64,000 nt of DNA, taken from assembly GCF_029051685.1 (NCBI RefSeq), contig NZ_JAACFT010000041.1:1-64000 (forward strand), written 5' to 3'. Every line of letters begins with the position of its first letter. Position 1 is the first letter of the stretch. The notes beneath the pieces were generated by a model. It was not told the origin of the DNA. It saw only the letters and a program-made list of their open reading frames with translations, and made no database searches. This stretch comes from Bradyrhizobium sp. CSA207 (GTDB lineage: Bacteria; Pseudomonadota; Alphaproteobacteria; Rhizobiales; Xanthobacteraceae). Of the stretch, positions 56,368 to 64,000 are shown piece by piece. A program made the translations under genes and the position numbers.

Positions 56368-56481
56368 GTTCGTCCCCGTATGTGACCGGCCATCAGTGGC
56401 CGACCCGACGGGGCCGCACAGGCGACTTGTAATGGAGAGCTCGAGAGCGGCAATACACAGGAAAATACGGTGATAGCGATT

Positions 56482-56518
56482 GCCAGCTCCCCATTACCGG
56501 CTTTGCCCATAAGACAGG
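56482..56518 (-). repeat. RIT terminal inverted repeat, right
   Basis: Inverse complement of 53171-53207, identical over 37 bases. It is followed by a 21-base palindrome up to the rejoined transposase sequence. Confidence 0.85.
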
Positions 56519-57517
56519 TAATGGGCGACGCCCATTACCTGCCGCAATCGGCACTGTCCGAAGTGCCAGGGCGCGGCACGCGCACAGTGGCTCGCCGAGC
56601 GGCAAGCCGAACTTCTTCCCGTGCCGTATTTCCACGTGGTCTTCACCTTGCCGGCGCAGGCCGGAGAGATTGCTTTCCAGAACAAGGCGGTGGTCTATGC
56701 CATCCTGTTCCGCTGCGCGGCGGAGACGCTCACCACCATCGCGGCCGATCCCAAGCATCTCGGTGCCCAGGTCGGCGTGACCGCCGTCCTCCATACCTGG
56801 GGCCAGACCCTGCAACACCATCCGCATGTCCACTGTGTCGTGCCTGGTGGTGGACCTTCGCTCGACGGCACACTCTGGTTCGCTTGCCGGCCCGGTTTCT
56901 TCCTGCCGGTGCGCGTCCTCTCCCGGCTATTCCGCCGCCTGTTTCTGCAAGAGCTGCAAGCCGCGTTCGCGGCTGGCCAGTTGGGTTTTTTTGGTAATCT
57001 CGCCGATCCCGCCGTGTTCACCCAGCGCCTCGATCAGCTCCGACGGACCGACTGGGTCGTCTACGCCAAGCCGCCTTTCGGCGGGCCCGAACAGGTGCTG
57101 GCTTATCTTGGCCGCTATACCCATCGCGTCGCCATCGCCAATAGTCGACTGATCTCACTCGCCGACGGCAAGGTAAGCTTTTCCTGGAAGGACTATCGGC
57201 AGAATCGCAAAGCCAAGGTGATGACGCTTGATGCCGGCGAGTTCATGCGTCGCTTTCTCCTGCACACCCTGCCGGATGGCTTCCACCGCATCCGCCACTA
57301 TGGCTTCCTCGCCAATGGCGGACGTAGTGATAAAATCGCCCTGTGCCGCCAACTCCTTGCTGTCCGCCATCTTCCGCCAGATCCAGAAGCCGGCACCGAT
57401 CCCCTCGTCAAATGCGAGATCCCCGTCTGCCCACATTGCGGCGGCACCATGCGGCGCGTCGACGTCGTCCCGCGAGCCGGCGCGCGGGGCCATCCGTTTC
57501 GTTGTGATACGTCATGA

Positions 57518-57921
57518 GCCATGCCTGCACCATCCACCCCTTCCGTGATCACTTTCTCGGTGGCAACGTCCGATGTCGCCGTGGCCGCGTTCGTCACCAA
57601 ACATCCCGCCAATCGTTCGGCCACGCATCCCAGCGCAGCAAATCCCCCGCTGGATCGGCCCCATTGCCCGATCAATGGGGCCGCTCACATCAGCTGAATG
57701 TCTCGCCGACGCGCTACGACCACAGGCGCGCCTTCTCGGCAGCCGCACTGGCTGCACTATCCCCATAGCGCCCACAACTCCGCGGCTTCGTTCAATCCGG
57801 CTTCTATGAGGTCGCAGGCTACGCCAGAGCGCGCGGCTGGCCTTTGCCCCGCGACCTCACAGAACCCTCAAGATTCCGTCGAATCGCGCGTCGTGATTCC
57901 GTGATCGCATCGGAGGGAGCG
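57518..57921. other. intergenic DNA after the IS91-type transposase
   Basis: No gene recognised. It probably contains the 3' terminus of the IS91-type element and the left end of the IS5-like remnant. Confidence 0.4.
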
Positions 57922-58397
57922 ATGCAACCAAGGGAACGACGAGAGACGGGACAAAGCGATCTCCTGCGCTCACGGCTGGACGCGATCATCGACGTCGGCC
58001 ACCCACTGGTGAAGCTGGCACAGACGAGAGACTGGTCGTTCCTGGAGCAGCGGTTCGGAGAGAGGGCTATCGCGGCCACAACGCCCCGGCCGATTACAAG
58101 TTCAGGGTGTTCATCTCAGGACAGAAGCGGCGGGTGACGCCACAGATCAAGCGCGAGCTGCGACGGCGCTCCGCCGTCGAGCCGGTCATCGGCCACCTCA
58201 AATCCGAGCACCGCATCGGCCACAACTACCTCTGGCATCGCCAAGGTGACGCCATCAACGCCGTTCTCGCCGCCGTCGGCTATAACTTCCGCCGCCTAAT
58301 CTGCTGGCTCAGGCTCTTGTTGTGGCAAATCATCGGCACCCTCGCCAAACCACGGGATCAATCAGCCTGCAAATCAGGATTCTTTACGGCCGACTAA
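57922..58397 (+). pseudogene. IS5-family transposase with large internal deletion
   Basis: Begins MQPRERRETGQSDLLRSRLD AIIDVGHPLVKLAQTRDWSF LEQRFGE, then jumps to RGYRGHNAPADYKFRVFISG QKRRVTPQIKRELRRRSAVE PVIGHLKSEHRIGHNYLWHR. The missing middle would include the first catalytic Asp residues. The remaining 3' part has the Y-(2)-R-(3)-E type region (SAVEPVIGHLKSE). Confidence 0.8.
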
Positions 58398-58524
58398 CTA
58401 TACCGCTGTGCTCACAACGGGCCGCTACTCTCGGCAGATGCGATCCCATCTTATGCAGTAGTCCTAGCACCGGATGTTTATACGTCGCCGTCGGCACAAG
58501 TTGACAGCAGCAGCAATCCATATT

Positions 58525-58734
58525 TCAAAGAAGCCCGCGGCGGCGCGCCTTGATAGCAGCCTGGATTCGGGTGGTCACTTCCAGCTTTCGCATCGCGTTC
58601 TTGAGATGAAAATTGACGGTGTTCTCGCTGATTCTCAATATCACCCCTATTTCCCAGGATGACTTGCCCTCCTCTACCCACTGCAAGCACTGCTTTTCTC
58701 GTGTGGACAGCACAACGTCTTGCACTTCGATCAT
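58525..58734 (-). CDS. stand-alone LuxR-type HTH (truncated LuxR regulator)
   Basis: 69 residues: VVLSTREKQCLQWVEEGKSS WEIGVILRISENTVNFHLKN AMRKLEVTTRIQAAIKA, a complete GerE/LuxR DNA-binding domain of the quorum-sensing subtype (CLQW..GK..WEI). The N-terminal acyl-homoserine-lactone domain is absent. GGAGAAACAC before the ATG is a reasonable ribosome site, so a ligand-independent HTH peptide could be made; alternatively it is only a relic. Confidence 0.6.
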   Translation of the reverse strand: MIEVQDVVLSTREKQCLQWVEEGKSSWEIGVILRISENTVNFHLKNAMRKLEVTTRIQAAIKARRRGLL

Positions 58735-58981
58735 GTGTTTCTCCTGGAGCCGACGACTGGAACGAGATCAGCAAATGCCGTACCACGTGACGGCGATCGC
58801 AAACTCTCCTGCCAAGACAAGCCTTGAGGAGCATCGATCAGCCCGGGAAGCTGCCGATCCAACTGCAGCACCATCGGCTATCGAAGCGATTGCGACATAC
58901 GTCGTAAACGCGACAGCAGTGGTTGCAACAACGGCACACTTGACGTCCGGGACCTAACCTAGGCATGGGATAGCTCTCCTC

Positions 58982-59345
58982 ATGGCTGGTAAGCGCCAGC
59001 ATTATGTCCCGCGCTTGTTCCAGCGCGGCTTTCTGCATGACCCCACGGAAGAGGCGGAGCGGACCCAGCTACATCGTCGCGGCTCCAAGGCAGAGGTTGT
59101 GGGCATGGCCGATAATGGCGTGGAGGACTGGTTCTGTTCGCGGAAATCGCTCGACGGCTCATTGACACTGGATGAGTTGATAACGGACATCGAACAAGAT
59201 CAAAGTCGTTAACGCTATGCGGACCACGGTGCTGGGCGACACTATTGACTCGAATGTCGCCGCGCGACGCTTGATCCATCTCGTGATCCGAACCGATCAC
59301 TTGCATCGCGTGATGTCGGAGGGCGTCAGAAAGGGGCGCGATCCG
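58982..59345 (+). pseudogene. DUF4238 protein, N-terminal part, frameshifted
   Basis: MAGKRQHYVPRLFQRGFLHD opens exactly as DUF4238 proteins do (K-x-H-Y-V-P-x-F-x-x-x-F). The first frame stops at 59212; the next frame continues NAMRTTVLGDTIDSNVAARR LIHLVIRTDHLHRVMSEGVR before the sequence changes. Function of DUF4238 is unclear; members are common in defence and mobile regions. Confidence 0.6.
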
Positions 59346-59459
59346 TCTTATTTGTACGCCACAGCTATCCAGCGGTCATACCTGCGCTCTATATTTGTTT
59401 CTTGGCGGAGAAGCCTACAATCTCATTGCCTCATACCGACTATCGTGCGGGGCGGAGGC

Positions 59460-59771
59460 ATGAGCGGCAAGGGCGAAAAGACTCCGATCGAGGCATTAGG
59501 GCCGCCAAGTAATCGGAAAATTCCGCGTGCCACGAAGCGCCGTCGCAAGAACCGTGGCATGCCGCCGCCCGCAACGTTGGATATCAATACGCTGCCGGGC
59601 AGCTCTAATTTGACGGCATTAGAGGCCGCGGCGGTTATCCGTCGCACGCCCGGCGCGCTGGAGCAGTGGCGGCGGGATCCGAACCACGCGCTGAAATGGC
59701 GTTACGTCGACGGCCGCCCACTCTATCCTGTCGATGCGGTGCGCGAATATCCGTCACCTCCTGAACCCTGA
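59460..59771 (+). CDS. HTH/excisionase-like small protein, copy 3 (altered C-terminus)
   Basis: 103 residues: MSGKGEKTPIEALGPPSNRK, basic linker, then LPGSSNLTALEAAAVIRRTP GALEQWRRDPNHALKWRYVD GRPLYPVDAVREY. The last seven residues (PSPPEP) replace the helix seen in copy 2, apparently because foreign DNA joins here. The GGGGCGGAGG leader and about 35 upstream bases are shared with the other copies. Probably folded and DNA-binding, perhaps with a shortened end. Confidence 0.55.
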   Translation: MSGKGEKTPIEALGPPSNRKIPRATKRRRKNRGMPPPATLDINTLPGSSNLTALEAAAVIRRTPGALEQWRRDPNHALKWRYVDGRPLYPVDAVREYPSPPEP

Positions 59772-60395
59772 TCAGCTTGGTACGTTGGCCGGTCAGAAAC
59801 TCTATAATCTGATTCAGCCACCATTCCTCAAGCCGCTCGAAAAGGCTCTGTCGTGACTGGCGCCTCACGGTGATCAGGCGCCGGTTGATGAGTTCCGGAA
59901 TCTCGTCGATACGCGGTGTATCCGGGAAGATGCGAGCATAGAAGTCGCAAGCCTCCTCGGCGCTTAGGTCCGCGAGGTCAGCCTTCACCTTGGCGATCTC
60001 TTTCGACCGACTGGCTGCCAATGCGTGAGACGCATCCTTAGCCCTCGCGTCGCCATCGGCATCTGTGTCGGCGAACTGCTCCAAGAAAGAGCCTGTCGCA
60101 ATAACTGCGGTAGTAAAGAGCAGGAAGTATGCGTTGGATCCAGCTCTTCCCGTGGACTCGTAATGAGCCAACCAGATACGCACCGATTTCCAGAAATCGG
60201 TCGAAAGATCCGAGAGACGGTCGCCCTGCGCTTTGTGCTTGCGGAAGCCGGCGATATTCGGCCGTCCGCTTCCACGAACTCGACGTCGTCGTTTCGCTCG
60301 ATGTAGACGACGCTGTCTTCAGGAAGTGCTAGAATTCTCAACAGAGCAAATTTGGGTTGGAAAATGTAGCCAAGATTTCGATGCGGCTCTTTTGG
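59772..60395 (-). pseudogene. ABC-three-component system protein, C-terminal domain fragment
   Basis: Frames joined across one shift near 60200: GYIFQPKFALLRILALPEDS VVYIERNDDVEFVEADGRIS, then LSDLSTDFWKSVRIWLAHYE, EEACDFYARIFPDTPRIDEI PELINRRLI, and SLFERLEEWWLNQIIEFLTG. The 'E..DD.E....G', 'WK..R.W' and 'RLE.WW' landmarks fit the ABC-3C C-terminal domain family, which pairs with ATPases in predicted anti-phage systems. The rest of the gene and its partners are absent. Confidence 0.6.
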
Positions 60396-60514
60396 CCGCG
60401 CTTTCCTTCCGGCGCCTCGATTGGCCGCGTTCGCTCCGGGGTGGGTCTAGATCGCCGTTCTCATAGACTTCCAATCAGCTGATACCAATAGTTCCGATCG
60501 ACCGGGATTCGGAG

Positions 60515-60835
60515 TTCGCATGTTTGAGCGGTTCGTAGAACGTTAGGCGGAAGAAGCCCTTTCGGATACCCCGGTGATCCTGATTGTAGGACCGCGCCGG
60601 GCCGGCCGAACTTATATTACATTCGGCGATCAGACGGTCCTCGAGCCGCAGAGTCCAACCCGGCTGGTTTGATCGGGCTTGGACCGAGCCACCATCATTG
60701 ACGAGATCCAGCGTGCGCCGGACCTGCTGCTGGCGATACAGAAGACGGTTGACGAGGACAAGCGGCCAGGTTGCTTGCTCACCGGCTTGGCAAGCGTGCT
60801 GACCCTGCCGCGTATCCCCAGGGCTGCGCATTAGA
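60515..60835 (+). pseudogene. AAA_14/DUF4143-type ATPase fragment
   Basis: Reads EEALSDTPVILIVGPRRAGR (degraded Walker A), then GLDRATIIDEIQRAPDLLLA IQKTVDEDKRPGCLLTG (Walker B DEIQ-like) and LPRI. In-frame stops and a lost P-loop Lys-Thr show it is dead. Such ATPases are frequent mobile accessory genes. Confidence 0.7.
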
Positions 60836-60941
60836 GATCGAAATGTGATTGGCGTGCCCGGCAAGCCAAGTTTGATTATGAGTTGTCTGCATAGTCGGGT
60901 TAGCAAATTTGCAAATCTATAAACTTGTTTGAAATACTACC

Positions 60942-61805
60942 ATGTTGCTAAGTATGACTGAGCCTTCTGGCAGAAACCTAAACGTTCTCGAACATGCCCT
61001 CGCGGAAGGCCTATTGGTCGATGCCGAGTGGATGACGAAGCATCGCTATTCGACAGGTCTGCGCAGCCAGTACGTTTCGGCTGGCTGGCTGGTTCAGCCA
61101 ACGCGTGGAACTTTCAAGCGCCCGCTTGGCACCCTGACATGGCAGAAATCGGTCATATCGCTTCAGACGCTGCTTGAGCGCCCCCTGATCGTCGGAGGGC
61201 GAACCGCGCTCAAATTGCAAGGCTTTTCGCACTACCTCCGAGTTGAAGGGCCGACCGTCGTCTATCTGTATGGTCCCGATGCTCCGCCCGGATGGCTCTC
61301 CAAGCTTCCGCTCAAAGAGCGTTTCACCTTCCGCAAGAGCACAACGCTCTTCAAAGCCGATCCCGTGACGAAGGGGCTCAAGAACGACGCGTGGAATGTC
61401 CAGAACAATACCGGCGCAGCCGCCGATGAATTCCAGGCAGGACCATTCAAGCAGATATGGGGCGAGAGCGAATGGCCACTCACCATTTCATCGCCCGAAC
61501 GGGCGTTGCTTGAACTGCTCGACGAGCTGCCGCATAGCGAGAGCTTCCACCAGGTCGACATGCTTGTTGAGGGCTTGCGCAACCTCAGTCCCCGCAAGCT
61601 GCAAAAGCTGCTGGACGATTGCAGAAGCGTAAAAGTCAAAAGGCTGTTCTTCTGGTTTGCCGACCGGCACAACCATTCATGGCTGAAGCAAATAAACCGT
61701 GACAAGGTCGATTTGGGGAAAGGAAAGCGCATGCTGGTGAAAGCTGGAAGGCTCGATCCGAAATATTTGATCACCGTGCCGGAGGATCTCAGTGCCCCTA
61801 TCTGA
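60942..61805 (+). CDS. abiEi: AbiEi-type antitoxin, copy 2 (orphan)
   Basis: 287 residues (an equivalent of the copy-1 start is the ATG at 60954). LLVDAEWMTKHRYSTGLRSQ YVSAGWLVQPTRGTF and the rest match copy 1; changes cluster in the first half, while the last 100 residues differ at only about two positions. Upstream TAGCAAATTTGCAAATCTAT resembles copy 1's promoter region. The toxin gene that should overlap its end is cut after eight codons by IS66 DNA. It could still neutralise or repress the intact AbiE locus at 23-25 kb. Confidence 0.88.
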   Translation: MLLSMTEPSGRNLNVLEHALAEGLLVDAEWMTKHRYSTGLRSQYVSAGWLVQPTRGTFKRPLGTLTWQKSVISLQTLLERPLIVGGRTALKLQGFSHYLRVEGPTVVYLYGPDAPPGWLSKLPLKERFTFRKSTTLFKADPVTKGLKNDAWNVQNNTGAAADEFQAGPFKQIWGESEWPLTISSPERALLELLDELPHSESFHQVDMLVEGLRNLSPRKLQKLLDDCRSVKVKRLFFWFADRHNHSWLKQINRDKVDLGKGKRMLVKAGRLDPKYLITVPEDLSAPI

Positions 61806-61818
61806 ACGCTATCGGCAG
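61792..61818 (+). pseudogene. AbiEii toxin stub
   Basis: GTG start overlapping the antitoxin by 14 bases as in copy 1; reads MPLSERYR, then leaves toxin sequence for IS66-derived DNA. Confidence 0.8.
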
Positions 61819-61839
61819 AGCATCCACAAGACATCTGGC

Positions 61840-62603
61840 CCGGTTCAGTGGAATCCTCCAGGCGGACTGCTACAACGGCTTCGAGCCGCTGTTCGATCTG
61901 AAGAAGAAAGCGCTACCGATCATGCATTTTGCCTCGCGCATGCGAGGCGACAGTTCTTCGAGCTGGCCGACATCGCAAAAATGCCCGGGAGCTCAAGAAG
62001 GGTAAGCCGATCTCCCCGATAGCGCTGGAGGCGCTCAGACGCCTCGATGCACTCTTCGTCATCGAGCGCGAGATCAACGGCTTGACCGCCGCCGAGCGGC
62101 TTAGCGTGCGACAGCAAAAGAGCAAGCCGCTGTTCGATGCGATGCACGAATGGATGACCACCGAACGCGCCACACTCTCGCGCTCCTCCGAGGTTCGCGA
62201 GCCGATCGACTGCATGCTCAAGTGCTGGGCCGACTTCGCCCGCTTCCTTGATGATGGCAGAATCTGCCTGACCAACAACGCTGCGGAAAGAGCGCTGCGC
62301 TGTATCGCTCTCGGAAGACGCAATTGGACCTTTGCCAGGTCTCAGCGCGGGGCAGACCGCGCCGCTGTCATGGTGACGCTTCTCACCACTGCACGCCTCA
62401 ACGATGTCGACCCGCAAGCCTGGCTCGCCGATGTTCTGGCCCGTATCGCCGATCTGCTGCCTCGCGCCTGCACGAGTTGCTTCCTTGGGAATGGAAAAGG
62501 CTACGCGCGGTCGAAAAAAACTCTGATCAGCGGTCCGTCGCAACCTGAACGTCTCAACTGGCTAGCGACCATCATAACCCAGACCGTCTATGCGCGCGCG
62601 TAA
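61840..62603 (+). pseudogene. IS66-family transposase (TnpC) C-terminal part
   Basis: Frames joined: LQADCYNGFEPLFDLKKKAL, AFCLAHARRQFFELADIAKN ARELKKGKPISPIALEALRR, then one long frame through EREINGLTAAERLSVRQQKS, CLTNNAAERALRCIALGRRN WTFARSQRGADRAAVM to 62603. This is the second half of the IS66 DDE transposase, including the late Glu in NNAAERALR. The N-terminal half and TnpA/TnpB are absent. Confidence 0.85.
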
Positions 62604-62741
62604 TCGTTGCGCGGCAGTCGTCGGATGCGTAACGACTAGCTGAAGTGACGCGCTCTCGTGAGGCCGCCCCTTGATGTAGGCAGATCGGACGTCGGCCAAA
62701 TAACGGCTATAGGACAGCTTGTCCTTAACGCGCACCGAATG
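62604..62741. other. junction between mobile DNA and chromosomal gene
   Basis: 138 bases between the IS66 tail and the M16 peptidase stop. No gene, tRNA or copy of the left tRNA end is seen. Confidence 0.4.
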
Positions 62742-64000
62742 TCACCTCACGGGTGTTGCCGGCGTTGCGGCTGATGGCGCGGCAGCCGGCTGGGCTGCGG
62801 CCTGCAGGGAACGGCCGACGATGACGGTGAGCAGGCCCTGGCCCCACAGCCGCTGTGCGACCTTCTTGGCGTCCTCCAGCGTCACCGCGTCGACGAGGGC
62901 GCTACGCTTCTCGATATAGTCGATCGGCAGCTTGTCGATCTGGCATTGCAGCAGCGCGTGCGCGAGTTTTGACGATGTATCCAGCGCCAGCATCTGCGAG
63001 CCCTTCAGGTACGACTTGGCCTCGTCGAGCTCCTGCTGGGTCGGGCCTTCCTCGGCCATGCGGCGGACCTGCTTGTCGATCTCCTCAACCGTCTCGCCGG
63101 CGCGATCGGCGCGGGTGCCGGTATTGCCGACGAACAGCGCGGAATGATCTATGCAGAGCAGCGTCTCACGGACGGAATAGGCGAGCCCACGCTTCTCGCG
63201 GACTTCGCGGAACAGCCGCGACGACCGACCGGCGCCGCCGAGGATCTGGTTGACGACATCGGCCGCCATAAAGTCCGGCTCCCTGCGGCGGACGCCCGGA
63301 CCGCCGAAGCTCACGACCGTCTGCGGCACGTCGAGCGGAATGAAGACGCGCTGCGGCGGCTTTGCCGCAACTACATCGGCGGCCTCTGTCAACTGCGCCT
63401 TTGCCGGCAGGCTGCCAAAGGTCTTGTCGAGCAGTTTGCCAAGCGTCTCTGGATCGACGTCACCGACCACCGCGATCTTGAGCGTGTCCTCGGCGATCAC
63501 GCGGCGGACATAGTCCTTCAGATCGGCGACGTCGATCTTCGGCACGCTCTCGAACGTTCCTCCGGCCTGGCGGCCATAAGGATGATCGTTGAAGGCGACT
63601 TCGAAGAACTTGCGATCGGCGAGCGTTGAAGGATCGGTGGAGTCACGCCGAAGGGTCGAGAGCACCGCCGCACGGATCCGTTCGACATCGGGCGCATCGA
63701 AACGCGGCGAGGTCAGCGCCATCCGCAGCAGGCCGAAAGCCTCATCCTTGTTGTCCTTGAGCATGCGCAAGGAGCCGCGAAACTGGTCACGGCACGAGGT
63801 AAAGCTCAGCTCAATGGCGCGGCGGTCGAGCCGCTCGTTAAAGCTCTTGGAATCGAGATCGCCGGAGCCTTCGCCGAGCAGGCCGGCGACCAGGTGACCG
63901 ACGCCGGGCTTCTCAGCCGGATCCTGGCTGGCGCCGCCGCCGAAGGCATATTTCATCGCGATCAGCGGGACGGTGGCCTCCTGCACAAACCAGGCTTCGA
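62742..64000 (-). CDS. M16-family (insulinase-like) peptidase, partial
   Basis: About 419 residues are visible; the frame stays open to the window edge (EAWFVQEATVPLIAMKYAFG), so the start is outside. Motifs: GVGHLVAGLLGEGSGDLDSK at the N-terminal domain, YPGRQAGGTFESVPKIDVAD-like linker, and FGGPGVRRREPDFMAADVVN QILGGAGRSSRLFREVREKR GLAYSV in the second domain. HxxEH is replaced by HLVAGLL, so this is the non-catalytic half of a two-subunit M16 peptidase, normally encoded next to a catalytic partner, and likely periplasmic. Codon usage is ordinary chromosomal. Confidence 0.9.
   Translation of the reverse strand, partial: EAWFVQEATVPLIAMKYAFGGGASQDPAEKPGVGHLVAGLLGEGSGDLDSKSFNERLDRRAIELSFTSCRDQFRGSLRMLKDNKDEAFGLLRMALTSPRFDAPDVERIRAAVLSTLRRDSTDPSTLADRKFFEVAFNDHPYGRQAGGTFESVPKIDVADLKDYVRRVIAEDTLKIAVVGDVDPETLGKLLDKTFGSLPAKAQLTEAADVVAAKPPQRVFIPLDVPQTVVSFGGPGVRRREPDFMAADVVNQILGGAGRSSRLFREVREKRGLAYSVRETLLCIDHSALFVGNTGTRADRAGETVEEIDKQVRRMAEEGPTQQELDEAKSYLKGSQMLALDTSSKLAHALLQCQIDKLPIDYIEKRSALVDAVTLEDAKKVAQRLWGQGLLTVIVGRSLQAAAQPAAAPSAATPATPVR

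Larger units (their letters stand above)
53175..56537. mobile_element. RIT element (recombinases in trio), about 3.36 kb
   Basis: Three adjacent, overlapping tyrosine recombinase genes on the minus strand are bounded by a 37-bp perfect inverted repeat (53171-53207 and 56482-56518). CCTG stands at both junctions with the interrupted transposase and may be a target duplication or part of the repeat. The right end also carries the palindrome GTAATGGGCG-a-CGCCCATTAC (56517-56537). Two of the three genes are frameshifted. Confidence 0.82.
52981..57517 (+). pseudogene. IS91-type Y2 transposase split by a RIT element
   Basis: The 5' part (52981 to about 53174) gives LELADIFRRHGEAFRQAHAG and the zinc-binding EQCDDCGATRVAYNSC. 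The 3' part resumes at 56538 with CRNRHCPKCQGAARAQWLAE and runs without interruption to 57517, including VLHTWGQTLQHHPHVHCVVP (HUH motif), YLGRYTHRVAIANSRL (catalytic Tyr region) and CPHCGGTMRR. Removing 53175-56537 restores one continuous frame, YNS-C-RNRHC, so the break is due only to that insertion. Confidence 0.88.

Noticed and set aside
62604..62741. Right-hand copy of the tRNA 3' end (attR)
   Set aside because: No match to the T-arm and acceptor sequence was found at the junction with the M16 gene or elsewhere in the window.
1..64000. CRISPR arrays
   Set aside because: No regularly spaced direct repeats with unique spacers were seen; the only tandem series are the IS21 terminal repeats and the short repeat near 223-280.

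Overview
The window looks like the genome of a Bradyrhizobium or close relative. Base composition is high in G+C, the left edge carries the palindromic intergenic repeat typical of the genus, and a complete fixL-fixJ-response regulator-fixK2 oxygen-sensing cluster is present. FixL read from a TTG start is 505 residues, with the haem-ligand His at 200, Arg at 220 and the phospho-acceptor His at 291, which matches the known Bradyrhizobium numbering. A textbook sigma-54 promoter with a NifA upstream site also occurs, so the strain probably fixes nitrogen or descends from one that did.

Layout. 1-432: chromosomal repeat and a CAU-anticodon tRNA whose 3' half is the probable attachment site of a large serine recombinase (389-2047). 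2.0-7.4 kb: decayed DNA with remnants of a D12 DNA methylase, an LA2681-like HEPN gene, a frameshifted IDO/TDO-like gene and ornithine cyclodeaminase, plus an intact GNAT. 7.5-20.2 kb: well-kept chromosomal-type block with a D-amino-acid-oxidase-like enzyme, fixK2, a response regulator, fixJ, fixL, a frameshifted universal stress gene, a CBS protein and a tetR-MFP-RND efflux operon. FixK-type boxes lie beside the response regulator, the stress gene and a broken acyl-AMP ligase.

20.4-38 kb: accessory region with a 2-kb IS with 21-bp inverted repeats, an intact AbiE toxin-antitoxin pair, broken SEC-C/HNH-like and SMEK genes, a secreted DUF5695 glycosidase-like protein, a second serine recombinase and a SpeD (AdoMet decarboxylase). 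38.2-46.1 kb: a 2154-residue NRPS (A-T-C-A-T-C) followed by a MATE exporter, the most complete candidate for a distinctive system here. 46.5-49 kb: IS110, HigBA, PIN and AbiEii fragments. 49.0-50.3 kb: a NifA/sigma-54-type promoter driving a thioredoxin-fold protein with a Cys-rich tail.

50.4-62.6 kb: mobile DNA. An IS21 element abuts an IS91-type element whose transposase is split by a recombinase-in-trio (RIT) element; then come remnants of IS5, a LuxR HTH, DUF4238, an ABC-three-component protein and an AAA_14 ATPase, an orphan AbiEi antitoxin and an IS66 tail. 62.7-64.0 kb: an M16 peptidase running off the right edge.

Overall this is an old, heavily recombined genomic island, perhaps part of a symbiosis region, with a few intact functional cassettes: Fix regulation, RND efflux, AbiE, NRPS-MATE, SpeD and the NifA-type thioredoxin gene. 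Family assignments rest on motifs read by eye and remembered homologues; no database search was possible.
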